Of a stretch of DNA of 64,000 bases, positions 9,514-19,033 are shown in pieces. The position numbers were made by a program, and so were the translations under genes. Origin of the DNA: Teratosphaeria epicoccoides (Eukaryota > Ascomycota > Dothideomycetes > Mycosphaerellales > Teratosphaeriaceae); contig JADDMT010000005.1 of the NCBI GenBank assembly GCA_021401465.1, positions 558,001 through 622,000 of the forward strand. The letters run 5' to 3'. The notes under the pieces were generated by a model, which ran no database searches, had not been told where the DNA came from, and saw only the letters and a list, made by a program, of their open reading frames with translations. Position 1 is the stretch's first letter; each line of letters begins with the position of its first letter.

Positions 9514-12012
9514 CTACTCCATATCCACCTCCCCCTCCACAAGCCTTGGCACCTCCTGCCCATCCTCTCCCTCCCTCCCTACCACAAACGCCCTCGCCCT
9601 CCTCGGCCACACCCTCTTATACAGGGACACCGCCACCGAATCCAACGGATTCACCTTCCCATCAAACGTCGCCTTGAAATACCCATGCGTGCCCAACGTC
9701 TCCTTAATGAACCCTGACCGTCCCCTCTTCGTCCACAACTGCAGCGCCTTGAAAAACTCCACATCCTCGTTCGAGAAGAACATGTACCGCACCGTGACGA
9801 GCTTCTTGTGAATCTTGTAGGGGTGGCCGGTGAGGATGATGCGTTTCGCGACGACGCGGGTGGTGCTTGGGGGCATCAAAGTGCCCGTTGCGATGAGCTT
9901 GACATTTGAGGTGGGTGAAGGATGGTGGATTGACTGGGCGGAGCCCCCAATGGCGTCGGCGGATGGAGGGGGAGTGGGGCGCCTGAAGAAGAGGCAGGGT
10001 ACTGCGCCCCAGGTCATTGGACCGATGAAGGAAGCCACGGCTGTTCGACCGGGGTGCAGGAAGCGGTCGAATTTGTGGACGTTGTTGGGAGTGTTGCCTG
10101 CTTGGCTGAAGAGCGGGTTGATAATGAGACGGCGAGGACCGCATTGCATGATCAGCTCTTCTTTACTTTTCAGTGGAGCTGGGTGATCCGAGCTGAGTGT
10201 GATGGAGCAGTTGCCGGCCGTGTGCTTGTGCTCGTGTCTAAGCAGTCCAAAAAGCGATATCGGTCTTGGAAGAGCTTCAAGAGCTGACTCTTGCGACGGA
10301 TCGATTCGTAGATGGACGTTCACTCTTGTGCCGGGCTTGACACCACCTGCGAGCGCTTCCTTAATCGCGCGGTTCTTTGCGGACTTGTGATCGGCGATCT
10401 CGAGTAGTCGGCTCCAACTCTCTGGCTGGTATGGTGAGTCTTCCTCGTTGTCCCACGCGCTCGTCCGTAGACTTTTCAGCCCACGATACTTTGCAAGTCG
10501 CTCTCTAGCGTTCACATTTGGATGCAACTCGATCTCATCAGGGAACTCCAGATCATCATCAGTCTCGTTTCGTCTTTGCTTTCGATACGCGGCAATCTGG
10601 TCTGCTTCATCTTCTGGTGCCGCATCGTCAAAGATCTCGCTTTGTGGGTACTCTGATAGCGCGCCTGCCTCGGTAGGCTCGTACATGGTGCGATTCTCGC
10701 CAAAGTGGCCATCTGCAGGTCCTGGCGGTATAGAGAGACCTTCCATGGCCACATCCTCATCGTCGTCGACCACGCTCTCCAGATCAGAGCCGTCGTCCGA
10801 GACATCGCCAAGATACCACGCGGCTTGGTACTTGCTGGTACCCCTAGGAAGTCGTTTTGGCACCTGCAGCCCATCGTCGTCCTTCTCAAAGTACTGATGC
10901 TCGTCCAACAAGACATGCTTACGCTCTGACATCGCAACTGAAGCAGCAGGGATAGTCAGAGCTTCCTCCATGACCTCCTCTGGTGCAAGCTCTGCCAGAT
11001 CGTCTTGGCCTTCACTCGGCTGTTCGAGCACTTGCTCGCCACCCTCAGCATCGACGACCATTTCGTTTGCCTTCACTCGCTTGAATTTGCTCTCTAGAGG
11101 TGCGGCAGTAATCCTCTCGATCTGGAAATCGCCCCATTCGCCCACCTGCACGAGCCTGTCAGCTTTTAGGCCTCTACCTCTGACAGTGCCCGTGATGACA
11201 GGCCTCTCGCCTTCCCACCGCACGTCATCTATCAGCATCCAGCTTCTATCCTCCCGCCACCTCACGCCTTTTGGCATAGTCGCGCACAGACTGCGCATGA
11301 CATTGCTGCAGTCTTGCCTGCTGCTCAGATCGTGCACTTTCTCTTGGGTTGCGAAGAAGTGAGTAATGAAACTTTTCAGACTCTTGACCACATCTGGCCT
11401 CCTCTTCGCTGGCTCGATCTTCTCCAAGCCATACACTCCAGTCAAGACAGTTGAGACACCCTGCGACTCAATGCACCTCAGCATCTGCTCGCCCGAGTCA
11501 TCGACTTCCTGCTCAGCACTTAACACGAACAGCACAAAGTCGGCAACTCTACATGCGTCGAGAGCAGCAAACAGCTCTCGGACAGGAGTCAAATACTGCA
11601 CCTTCTGCTTGAATCGCGGGACCTCGACTCTGCCACCAGTGGCGCCTTCCACATCTACCGCACTGTTCAACTCCGCCACGACTTTGGCCGCTTCTACGTC
11701 TTGGCACAGCGGAACCACCGCCACAATGCGATGCGCACCGTCTCTGCCTGCAAACACGCTGCCCTCCTCCCTGCGCTCGCTCAGCTTGTTCTGTCGCAGC
11801 TGCTTTGCGTGATTGCGCCGGTCGATCTTGGACATGACCTGCTGATGTGGCGTCTTCCGACTGCCTCGCTCTAAGTTGCGTGGGAATGGCGCGGACTCGA
11901 CCTTGCCCTTCGATTTTTCCTTCAGTGCAGACTTGGTGGCGTGCTTAGACTTGAAAGGCTTGTTCGCGCTTTTGGTGGTGGAGCGGTGGTGATGCTCGGG
12001 CAGCGGGGTCAT
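9514..12012 (-). CDS. TSR1: Ribosome biogenesis protein TSR1 (Bms1/Tsr1 family)
   Basis: It is a single exon of 832 residues from the ATG at 12012 (MTPLPEHHHR...). The frame extends 44 codons further upstream, but those codons look non-coding and cross a repeat-containing promoter. Seen: a Lys/Arg-rich N-terminus; a GTPase-like but degenerate N-domain (about 90-200, VADFVLFVLSAEQEVDDSGE); an AARP2CN-like beta domain (about 255-310, RPVITGTVRGRGLKADRLVQ); an acidic linker; and the family C-terminal domain (about 550-800, HTAGNCSITLSSDHPAPLKS and CGPRRLIINPLFSQ). Family knowledge: Tsr1 binds pre-40S particles, blocks early translation-factor sites and is needed for late 20S pre-rRNA maturation. 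It is divergent with mannose-6-phosphate isomerase, sharing a 670-bp promoter that holds a 26-bp triple repeat. Confidence 0.95.
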   Translation of the reverse strand: MTPLPEHHHRSTTKSANKPFKSKHATKSALKEKSKGKVESAPFPRNLERGSRKTPHQQVMSKIDRRNHAKQLRQNKLSERREEGSVFAGRDGAHRIVAVVPLCQDVEAAKVVAELNSAVDVEGATGGRVEVPRFKQKVQYLTPVRELFAALDACRVADFVLFVLSAEQEVDDSGEQMLRCIESQGVSTVLTGVYGLEKIEPAKRRPDVVKSLKSFITHFFATQEKVHDLSSRQDCSNVMRSLCATMPKGVRWREDRSWMLIDDVRWEGERPVITGTVRGRGLKADRLVQVGEWGDFQIERITAAPLESKFKRVKANEMVVDAEGGEQVLEQPSEGQDDLAELAPEEVMEEALTIPAASVAMSERKHVLLDEHQYFEKDDDGLQVPKRLPRGTSKYQAAWYLGDVSDDGSDLESVVDDDEDVAMEGLSIPPGPADGHFGENRTMYEPTEAGALSEYPQSEIFDDAAPEDEADQIAAYRKQRRNETDDDLEFPDEIELHPNVNARERLAKYRGLKSLRTSAWDNEEDSPYQPESWSRLLEIADHKSAKNRAIKEALAGGVKPGTRVNVHLRIDPSQESALEALPRPISLFGLLRHEHKHTAGNCSITLSSDHPAPLKSKEELIMQCGPRRLIINPLFSQAGNTPNNVHKFDRFLHPGRTAVASFIGPMTWGAVPCLFFRRPTPPPSADAIGGSAQSIHHPSPTSNVKLIATGTLMPPSTTRVVAKRIILTGHPYKIHKKLVTVRYMFFSNEDVEFFKALQLWTKRGRSGFIKETLGTHGYFKATFDGKVNPLDSVAVSLYKRVWPRRARAFVVGREGEDGQEVPRLVEGEVDME

Positions 12013-12148
12013 GTTGGATGAGCCCGCCTTGAAGCGGTACGGCAATGATGAGGCCAGCGTGGGAATATGTACGGGACGATTTGGAAATATCTGCCAAGCG
12101 CACACATTCACCTCGAGATTTCTTTGGAAGTCGCCACCAAGCACCTAC

Positions 12149-12226
12149 CAGGTACATTTCTCGTATCGATAAGACAGGTACATTTCTCGTATCGATAAGA
12201 CAGGTACATTTCTCGTATCGATGAGA
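12149..12226. repeat. 26-bp tandem repeat, three copies
   Basis: Three head-to-tail copies at 12149-12174, 12175-12200 and 12201-12226 are identical except for one base in the third (GATGAGA for GATAAGA). Each copy holds TATCGAT, extending to the 8-bp palindrome TATCGATA in the first two. They sit about 140-210 bp upstream of the TSR1 ATG and about 460 bp upstream of the PMI ATG, so they may be a regulatory array. Confidence 0.9.
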
Positions 12227-12681
12227 CCTTCTGGAAGCTAAGCTGAGACCACTGTGCGAGCCGCGCTCTCGACCTTGATGATCGCGGCACCCAAGACTGA
12301 GACTGGCACACTGGCTGCTTTTGTCCCTCATCTCAACGGCCTTTCCATCCTCAGGCCATCTCGGCCATCGCTGAATCCCCAGTCTACTGTGGCATGACTC
12401 AATCAGAGGTCAATGTGGCAAGTGCGACCGTAGGCAGACACACAACAGAGGTAGGTCGAGCGAGCAGCGTCTCTTTGATGTGACGATGATCGAACGTCAT
12501 GGCAATGGGTTCCAGGTCGCTGGTGATGATGCTCGGTGGACGTCGCTTTGCCTGAGAGTTCCTCCTGATGTACAATCATGTAACATCGCGAAATCACAAG
12601 GGATTTCTGTCAACTCATCCACAGATACTCTGCACTCTCCCAATCCAACAATACGCCACAAGACAAACACATTTCACAGTC

Positions 12682-13938
12682 ATGGCCCACCTTCAGCCAA
12701 TTTATCGGCTCAAGTGCAGCTGCAACCAGTACCCATGGGGCAAGCAAGGCTCTAACTCCGTCGCTGCGAAGCTGTGCCAAGAGGGCCACGGCTGGGATGG
12801 CAAAGGCCCCAAGGACCAGGAGTTCAAGATTGACGAGAGCAAGCCATACGCCGAGATGTGGATGGGCACTTACCCTGTCCTTCCGTCCTACCTTGCAGAC
12901 AGTGGCGAGGACCTCCAGGATCTCCTCGACAAGCACCCGAAAGAGTTGGTCGGCCAACAGACGATCGACAAATTCGGCCATAGCAAGCTCCCGTACCTTC
13001 CAAAAGTGCTGTCAATTGCAAAGGCCCTTCCTTTACAACTTCACCCAAACAAGGGCATCGCCGCTCAGCTGCACGAGAAGAAGCCAGACCAATTCACCGA
13101 TCCGAATCACAAGCCCGAGATCGCAGTCGCTCTCACAGAGTTCGAAGCCTTCTGCGGTTTCAAGCCGCTGGGAGACATCAGCGCGCTCATGGAGCTTAAG
13201 CCGCTCAAGCGCTTCTTACCCATCATTCGGAAGCCAGACTTTGACGATCAGATGCTCAAGGGCGTGGTGCGTTCGATGCTGGAAGCAGACGACAAGACCG
13301 TCAAAGAAGTCTACAAGGCCCTCACGTCGATGTCGCCAAGCGACTTTGGCAAGGATACTTACATTCCCAAGCTCGCGCCAAGACTGGCTGATCAGTACGA
13401 CGCCACGGATCCCGGTATTCTTGTTGCGCTGATTACCATGAATTACCTGGTCCTGCAAGCGGGCCAGTCAATCTACATTCCAGCTGATGGTATTCACGCA
13501 TACCTGTCTGGCGACATCATCGAATGCATGGCAAGATCAAACAACGTACTGAACACAGGCTTCTGCCCGCGCGCTGACCGCGACAACGTCGAGCTCTTCT
13601 GCTCCTGCCTGACCTTCACGCCGCACTCAGCGAAGGAGTGCATCCTTAGGGAGCTTGCATCCGAGAGGAGCCAGAACGGCAAGAGCACGAAGTTTAGTCC
13701 GCCGATGAGCGAATTCGACATGCTACAGACGCGTCTGAAGGCTGGCGAAAAGGAGGCCCTGAAGCCGGTCGCCGGACCAGGTGTGCTCATGCAGACGCAG
13801 GGTGGCGCGAAGATCAAGGCGAATGGGAAGGAGGTTGATGGGTCGGAGGGCACGGTGTGGTTCGTGCCGCCGGGGACGGAATTAGAGTTCGAGGCTGGAA
13901 AGGGTGGGTTGCTGGCGCATATGGCGTACGTGCAGTAG
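12682..13938 (+). CDS. PMI1: Mannose-6-phosphate isomerase (type I, zinc-dependent)
   Basis: It is a single exon of 418 residues from ATG 12682 (MAHLQPIYRLKC...), close to the usual 420-440. Upstream in-frame codons are not family-like. The enzyme interconverts fructose-6-phosphate and mannose-6-phosphate in the cytosol, feeding GDP-mannose for glycosylation and cell-wall mannan. Seen: the N-terminal YPWGKQGSNS motif; the zinc site LPLQLHPNKG (Gln and His ligands) followed by NHKPEIAVALTEFEAFCGF (Glu ligand); and the signature AGQSIYIPADGIHAYLSGD followed by IIECMARSNNV, which holds the second His ligand. No introns are visible. The GT32 glycosyltransferase at 59.4 kb depends on the same sugar-nucleotide pathway but is not linked. 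Confidence 0.96.
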   Translation: MAHLQPIYRLKCSCNQYPWGKQGSNSVAAKLCQEGHGWDGKGPKDQEFKIDESKPYAEMWMGTYPVLPSYLADSGEDLQDLLDKHPKELVGQQTIDKFGHSKLPYLPKVLSIAKALPLQLHPNKGIAAQLHEKKPDQFTDPNHKPEIAVALTEFEAFCGFKPLGDISALMELKPLKRFLPIIRKPDFDDQMLKGVVRSMLEADDKTVKEVYKALTSMSPSDFGKDTYIPKLAPRLADQYDATDPGILVALITMNYLVLQAGQSIYIPADGIHAYLSGDIIECMARSNNVLNTGFCPRADRDNVELFCSCLTFTPHSAKECILRELASERSQNGKSTKFSPPMSEFDMLQTRLKAGEKEALKPVAGPGVLMQTQGGAKIKANGKEVDGSEGTVWFVPPGTELEFEAGKGGLLAHMAYVQ

Positions 13939-15109
13939 AGAGGAGCACAGGACTCTAGAGTCGTTGAGAATTCCAACAGCTTCAGCTATAAGCATAGCGA
14001 TGGAAAGCAAGCGACAGCGAAATCAATACACCAGGTCGCTTTCATCCTCCCGGTGTCTGATCAATTTGTCGATGCCTGCTGGTGCGTTCTTTCCTGTTAC
14101 CACGTGATACTTTACCGCTGCCCACCATTGTGATCCACAAGCGGCGTGTGATCCGCGGGCGAGTCAGCAAGCAAGCCCTCCCCGCGGCGCACCACCCAAG
14201 AACTACCTTGGAGGCTTCAACCTCGACCACACACCTCTACCTCCAACACACGAACACCTCCTTGCACGACAAAACCATTGCTTTCCCAGCACATTGCAGG
14301 TTTCGACGTCGTCGTCATCATTATCAAGAATAAGGTCATTTTACAGGCTCACCGCACAAAGCAGCACTTCGAGCTACCCGGCATGGAGACTTTTGATGTC
14401 CGGGAGTGCAAGCTCGCCGACAGTCGCTAAGAGCTTCCAGGTTGGAGGAGTCTGGACTCTTGCATGCTTATGGGCATGGCAAGATATGGTGCGGAATATA
14501 TGGCGCTCTTTCTAGAGCCCATGAGACTCGAGAGGTCTCGCGAGCCCTGAATGGGCCCGTTCACGAGAGGGCAACACCCACACACACATCGACTCGCTAG
14601 GCAGGGCACACTCGCTGTCGGTGCGTAGTGCATGAAAGAACCAAGATGGGTTGCTGCGACCAACGAGCACCTCGCGCCTGTCCGCCCAAATGCCCGCGCA
14701 CATGCGATCACTATTGTCGCGACGCTCGACCCACCTCGTCGTCACCTCCCGGCCGAGCCTACGCTGGCCGGCACACACATGGCCGCCACCCGTCAAAAAA
14801 GAGCATTTGCAAACAAAGACATGCAATACTCATTTTCAGGGGTTGACATTGCACAACGTACATCATTACTATACAATTCTTCATTCAGCCATAGCACATG
14901 CTCTTAAAAACACACGCTCTTCGCAAACCGCTAATGGCAATCTCAGCTATCTCACGCTCGCCAACCTCAGGACTGGAAACAGCTATTAATGGGACAAGCC
15001 ATCACCGCAATGGAGTCCAAGACATGCAGCCGCAGTCACGAACGGGCCGCAGCCAAGAAGAAGCCAATCGTCGAAGCAAGTTGACAGCAAGATTGCGGCG
15101 TGAGACCCA
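13939..15109. other. Intergenic, convergent 3' regions
   Basis: This stretch of 1.17 kb lies between the PMI stop and the stop of the bromodomain gene. Only short overlapping frames without family likeness are present on both strands. I see no tRNA, repeat array or conserved motif. Confidence 0.5.
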
Positions 15110-17866
15110 CTACTCCTCCTCGGACTCCTCGCTCTCGTCATCCCCAGAGCTCTCCGCAGCATTTTTCTGATGGTGAGCAGCAGCAGTCGGCGACATGGAA
15201 CCACTAGTCCCGGCGTTGTCGAACTGCGCAAGCTTGTTCTGCAACTCGGCCATCTTCGCTGTCTGCTGCTGCTTGCTCATCGGCTTGTGCTTCTTCCTCT
15301 TGCTGCCACCGCCAGTCGACCCGTGCCTGCCACGCTCAGCGACATACTCCTCATCGTCCTCCTCTGCACCAGCATCAGGAGGAGAGTCGGGCGCCTGGTA
15401 CGTGGCAGCGGTCTTTGGACGACCAAAGAGCCTACGGACATACTTGAGGAGCAGAGCCTGGACATCGTTCGGCAGATCGTCAATCTCCAGCTCCATCTCA
15501 TCCATGTCGCGGTACTTGGCGCAGTTCTCGGTGATGATCCTGGTGAGCTCGGAGACCTGACCTTCGTCCATGCGATTAACAGCCTCGGAGATCTCCTGCT
15601 TCTCCTCATACGTGACCTGCTTCGGCTTGCCGCCCGCCTTCTTCTTCGGCGCAGCAGCAGGCGCGGGACGGGCCTTCGGAGCGGACGTGCCACCAGACTT
15701 GGATTTCTTGTCGCTCTTGGGCTTCTTCGCCTTCTTCGCCGCCTTGGTGTCAGGAGCAAGATTACCAATCATGTTCTGCATCTCGGCGAGTTGGGCCTGC
15801 AGCATCTTAATTTGACGAGCCTTATCGTCCTCACCTGGATCCTCGTCTTCTTCTTCCTCCTCCGACTCCTCGTCTGCAGAGGCCGAAGTACCGCGGAAAG
15901 ACTCGGGCTTGTTCTGGCGCTCCCACTTCTCTTTCTCCTTCCACATGCGCTCGAACTCGCGACGGAAAGCGATGCCCATGTCGCGAACAGGGTTGCCTTG
16001 CGGATTGAAGGTTGTGCAGTTGTCGATCATGAGGTCGAAATCTTTTCGGAACTCCTGCGCTTTGCTGTACTGACCAGACCGGAGCTTGTGCGACATGGTG
16101 GAAAGATCCATTGGATGCTTAATGATCTGGCGGTACTGTGGAATATTCAGTGCCACTGGATCGACTGGGGTGAGGAAGGGTATGTTGTAATGAGCAAAGG
16201 CCTGTGACTCGAGCTGCTTGAGAATGTGCTCGCAGAATTTTAGCTCGAGCGCGTGCTCCTTCCTCTTCGGCTTGGCATACGGAATATCGCGCGGACCAGT
16301 GGGCTTCACAGTACGAGGCTCACGACCAGTGGCGATACTCTCGCGCCTGTCCAGGCTAATCGGCGGTGGAGCTTGCGCAGGTGGAGGTGGTGCCCTGGGC
16401 TCGCGGCGAGCTTGCGTCTTCATGGCTGGTGATGCCCGCTTGGGCGGCCTGGCCGGAGCAGTGACCTCGGGGCCTGGAACACTCTCCATCGCGCGCTTGA
16501 AGTACGCTTCTATGTTGAGGGCACTCTGCGTGACGTGATGAGCATCTCCGTTAAACGTGCGGCAATTCTGAATGATCAGGTTGAAATCGTCGACAAACGC
16601 TTGCACGGATTCGTATTGATTCGCCTTAAGCTTCGCATCCATGGTGCCAAGGTCCATGGGATTCTTGATGATATCAAGGTAAGTGGGGATGTTGAGAGCG
16701 ACAGGATCTACAGGCTTCAAGAAGACACCAGAGTGCTTCGTCTTCTTGAGATTCTTCATCTTATCCAACAGAGTCGCCCTTTGAAAATCAGTCATCGGAG
16801 CGGTGCTGTACTGCGTGTCGGTTTGCGGTGCTGCGGTGCCCGCGGTGCTGGTCGCTGACTCAACAGAAGGCTTGACATCATCTACGGGCTTCGCGTCTTG
16901 TCCTGGCGCCGCTGTAGCTGGAGGAGGAGGGTCTACAGGCGCTGGTGCCACGGCAGAGTGCGATTCTGGGCCTGCCGCATCAGCCGCTGATGGTTGCCCT
17001 TCAGTCTCAATCGTTGCAGGCGCGGTTGCAGTCTCCGTATCAGACTGCTCTGCTTCAGCTGTTGGCTCAAGCGGTTGGAATGAATGGTCTGCAGCAGATT
17101 GATGTGCGCTGAAATCTCCGTTCGTCAAAGGTACTGCAGGCTCGACTGGTGTCGGCTCCGTTTGCATTACCTCCGGCTGCGCAGCTTTATCGTCGACCCT
17201 ACTACGCTTTATAGCACGCTCATCATGGACCTCGTCGTCATCCTCCTCTCTCGGCCGCACGAGGCTGGACTCCACACTCGGCGCCAGTTGCGCAGCACCA
17301 TCTGCTGCCACTGAAGTCTCAAGATCTGCTACAGTTGCCGAAGCGGGCTCGCTGTTTGCGACGTTGGTCGTCTCAGTGTCAGCATCCACCATTTGCGTGT
17401 CCACATTCGCCTCGGAGGTAATCATGGGTTCCTCTGGCGGAGGAGTGGGATGTGATAGAGTTGGTGCATCCTTGGGTACGAAGTCAGCAACGGGGGGGAT
17501 TTCACTCGAGACGTCTTCGGTCGGTGTTGGTCCAGCTGCATCTGGACCAGGTGCGCTGGGCTTGAGGTCGAGGACTGGCTCCTTCGACGGAAGTGCTAGG
17601 TTCCCTTCGAATGACTCTGTGTTGGCTGTGGAGTTGCGCGCATCGTGCGCTATTCCGTCTTGATGGTCGCTAAGGTCAAGGGTCAGTACAGGTAAGGAGA
17701 TTGAGTGCTGAAGTACAGAAACATGAAAAGCCCAAGTGTTTGAAAGACTTGGCGCAGCACGCGCATGTGATGGAGTCCTTCTCACACATGAAAGTGATAC
17801 GTACCCGTTCACAAGCGCGTGATCCTGTGGCGCAAGAACGTCCCGATCAGACACTTCTGTGGCCAT
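15110..17866 (-). CDS. BDF1: BET-family double bromodomain protein (Bdf1-like)
   Basis: There are two exons, 17866-17805 and 17669-15110, giving 873 residues. The 135-nt intron has donor GTACGT, branch-like TACTGACC and acceptor CTTAG. It keeps frame, so an unspliced reading also stays open. Seen: a disordered acidic N-terminus; bromodomain 1 (about 310-415, VFLKPVDPVALNIPTYLDII, NPMDLGTMDAKL, with acetyl-lysine Asn in IIQNCRTFN); bromodomain 2 (about 490-595, HPMDLSTMSHKL, MIDNCTTFN); an acidic run; a NET/ET domain (about 695-775, MDEMELEIDDLPNDVQALLL); and a Ser/Glu tail. Family knowledge: BET proteins bind acetylated H4 and recruit TFIID and other regulators. It is divergent from the Utp12-domain gene. 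Confidence 0.95.
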   Translation of the reverse strand: MATEVSDRDVLAPQDHALVNGYVSLSCVRRTPSHARAAPSLSNTWAFHVSVLQHSISLPVLTLDLSDHQDGIAHDARNSTANTESFEGNLALPSKEPVLDLKPSAPGPDAAGPTPTEDVSSEIPPVADFVPKDAPTLSHPTPPPEEPMITSEANVDTQMVDADTETTNVANSEPASATVADLETSVAADGAAQLAPSVESSLVRPREEDDDEVHDERAIKRSRVDDKAAQPEVMQTEPTPVEPAVPLTNGDFSAHQSAADHSFQPLEPTAEAEQSDTETATAPATIETEGQPSAADAAGPESHSAVAPAPVDPPPPATAAPGQDAKPVDDVKPSVESATSTAGTAAPQTDTQYSTAPMTDFQRATLLDKMKNLKKTKHSGVFLKPVDPVALNIPTYLDIIKNPMDLGTMDAKLKANQYESVQAFVDDFNLIIQNCRTFNGDAHHVTQSALNIEAYFKRAMESVPGPEVTAPARPPKRASPAMKTQARREPRAPPPPAQAPPPISLDRRESIATGREPRTVKPTGPRDIPYAKPKRKEHALELKFCEHILKQLESQAFAHYNIPFLTPVDPVALNIPQYRQIIKHPMDLSTMSHKLRSGQYSKAQEFRKDFDLMIDNCTTFNPQGNPVRDMGIAFRREFERMWKEKEKWERQNKPESFRGTSASADEESEEEEEDEDPGEDDKARQIKMLQAQLAEMQNMIGNLAPDTKAAKKAKKPKSDKKSKSGGTSAPKARPAPAAAPKKKAGGKPKQVTYEEKQEISEAVNRMDEGQVSELTRIITENCAKYRDMDEMELEIDDLPNDVQALLLKYVRRLFGRPKTAATYQAPDSPPDAGAEEDDEEYVAERGRHGSTGGGSKRKKHKPMSKQQQTAKMAELQNKLAQFDNAGTSGSMSPTAAAHHQKNAAESSGDDESEESEEE

Positions 17867-19033
17867 ATTTTGCTTCCAAGAAGTAGTGGTCAGGGATAAA
17901 TGAATTTCACGTGATGGCAGCCAATGGCGTATTGACAGCCGCGGCGCCTTATTTATCACTGCCTGTGGGCGTGTGGCGACACAGTGAATATGTGTCGATG
18001 CTTCCTAGTCCTCTTCGAAGGCTGTGGAAGACGCGCGCACGTGATTCCGTGATGGTCGCGATAAAATCCGAGTCGCGTCCCGGGAGCAAGCGTTTCTCGA
18101 ATGGTGAGAGGTTCAAGTTTTGAAAGGAAGAATTATTTAGGCGAGGCCAGCGGCACGCTAGGCCGCACGGGTAGTAAGCGGCGGGCGTTTCCGGAATCAA
18201 GCACGTGACGAGTTTCACGCGGCTGCCTTGACGACGAAGTGATCTCAACGCTGTGATTGAACAGCTGTTGTGAGGACACGCAAGCTGTCGCGAGAATGCC
18301 GTCGTGTCTGCCTGCACCAGTCGGAAGGGAACACGATCGGCTCGTCAAAGCGACCGTGCTCCAGGCGCAGGTTTACTATTTATTATCATGCAAGCCGTTG
18401 GGTCAAGTATGCCGAGGTTGTGGGTGCTTTCGATTCCAAGTGCCCTGAGACTGCGACTAGTGAAGCGGAGCCAAAATCAATGGCTGAATCCACAAAGTTG
18501 ATATGTGCGGCGTGCCTGAGGAAGACGGCTCAAAATAAGCCCGAGCCGAGCGGTGGGTGAGCTGGCAGCGGAGTCAGGTGTGGTCCAAGAGAAGAAGTCG
18601 CTGTGGGGGTCGAAACAGAAGGGCGATCGCGACACACTCGGCTGGGCTGCCTTTTATTATTTGCATGACCCCCTAGTAGGATTTTGCTTAAGCGTATGTG
18701 GACGGGCGCCGATCTCACACCGATATTGATTGGCTGGGTTTTTGGCGGCGTTTGCCAAATTCCATCATCTCAATTTCGTGGTCCTACGAAGAGAAGAGAG
18801 GGAACTGATGCCTCTGAGCCAATTGAGCCGATGGCTGGACCCCTGCAAGCAATGCTGGTCACTTCAAGCTGCTCGCACGAATGAATTGTGTCCGCAATGT
18901 TGCTGCGCGCTCGACAGTGTCACGACTCACGAAAGCAGGTATACTCTAGTGCCAAGAGGTGCGAAAGTTCTGGTGCGTGGGAGCCGGCCCGCTTTTCTAC
19001 CCGTCCATCTTGAAGCTCGAGATTTTCTTGAAC
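17867..19033. other. Divergent intergenic promoter region
   Basis: It lies between the starts of the bromodomain gene (minus) and the Utp12-domain gene (plus). Small frames on both strands lack family likeness. I find no tRNA or repeat. Confidence 0.5.
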
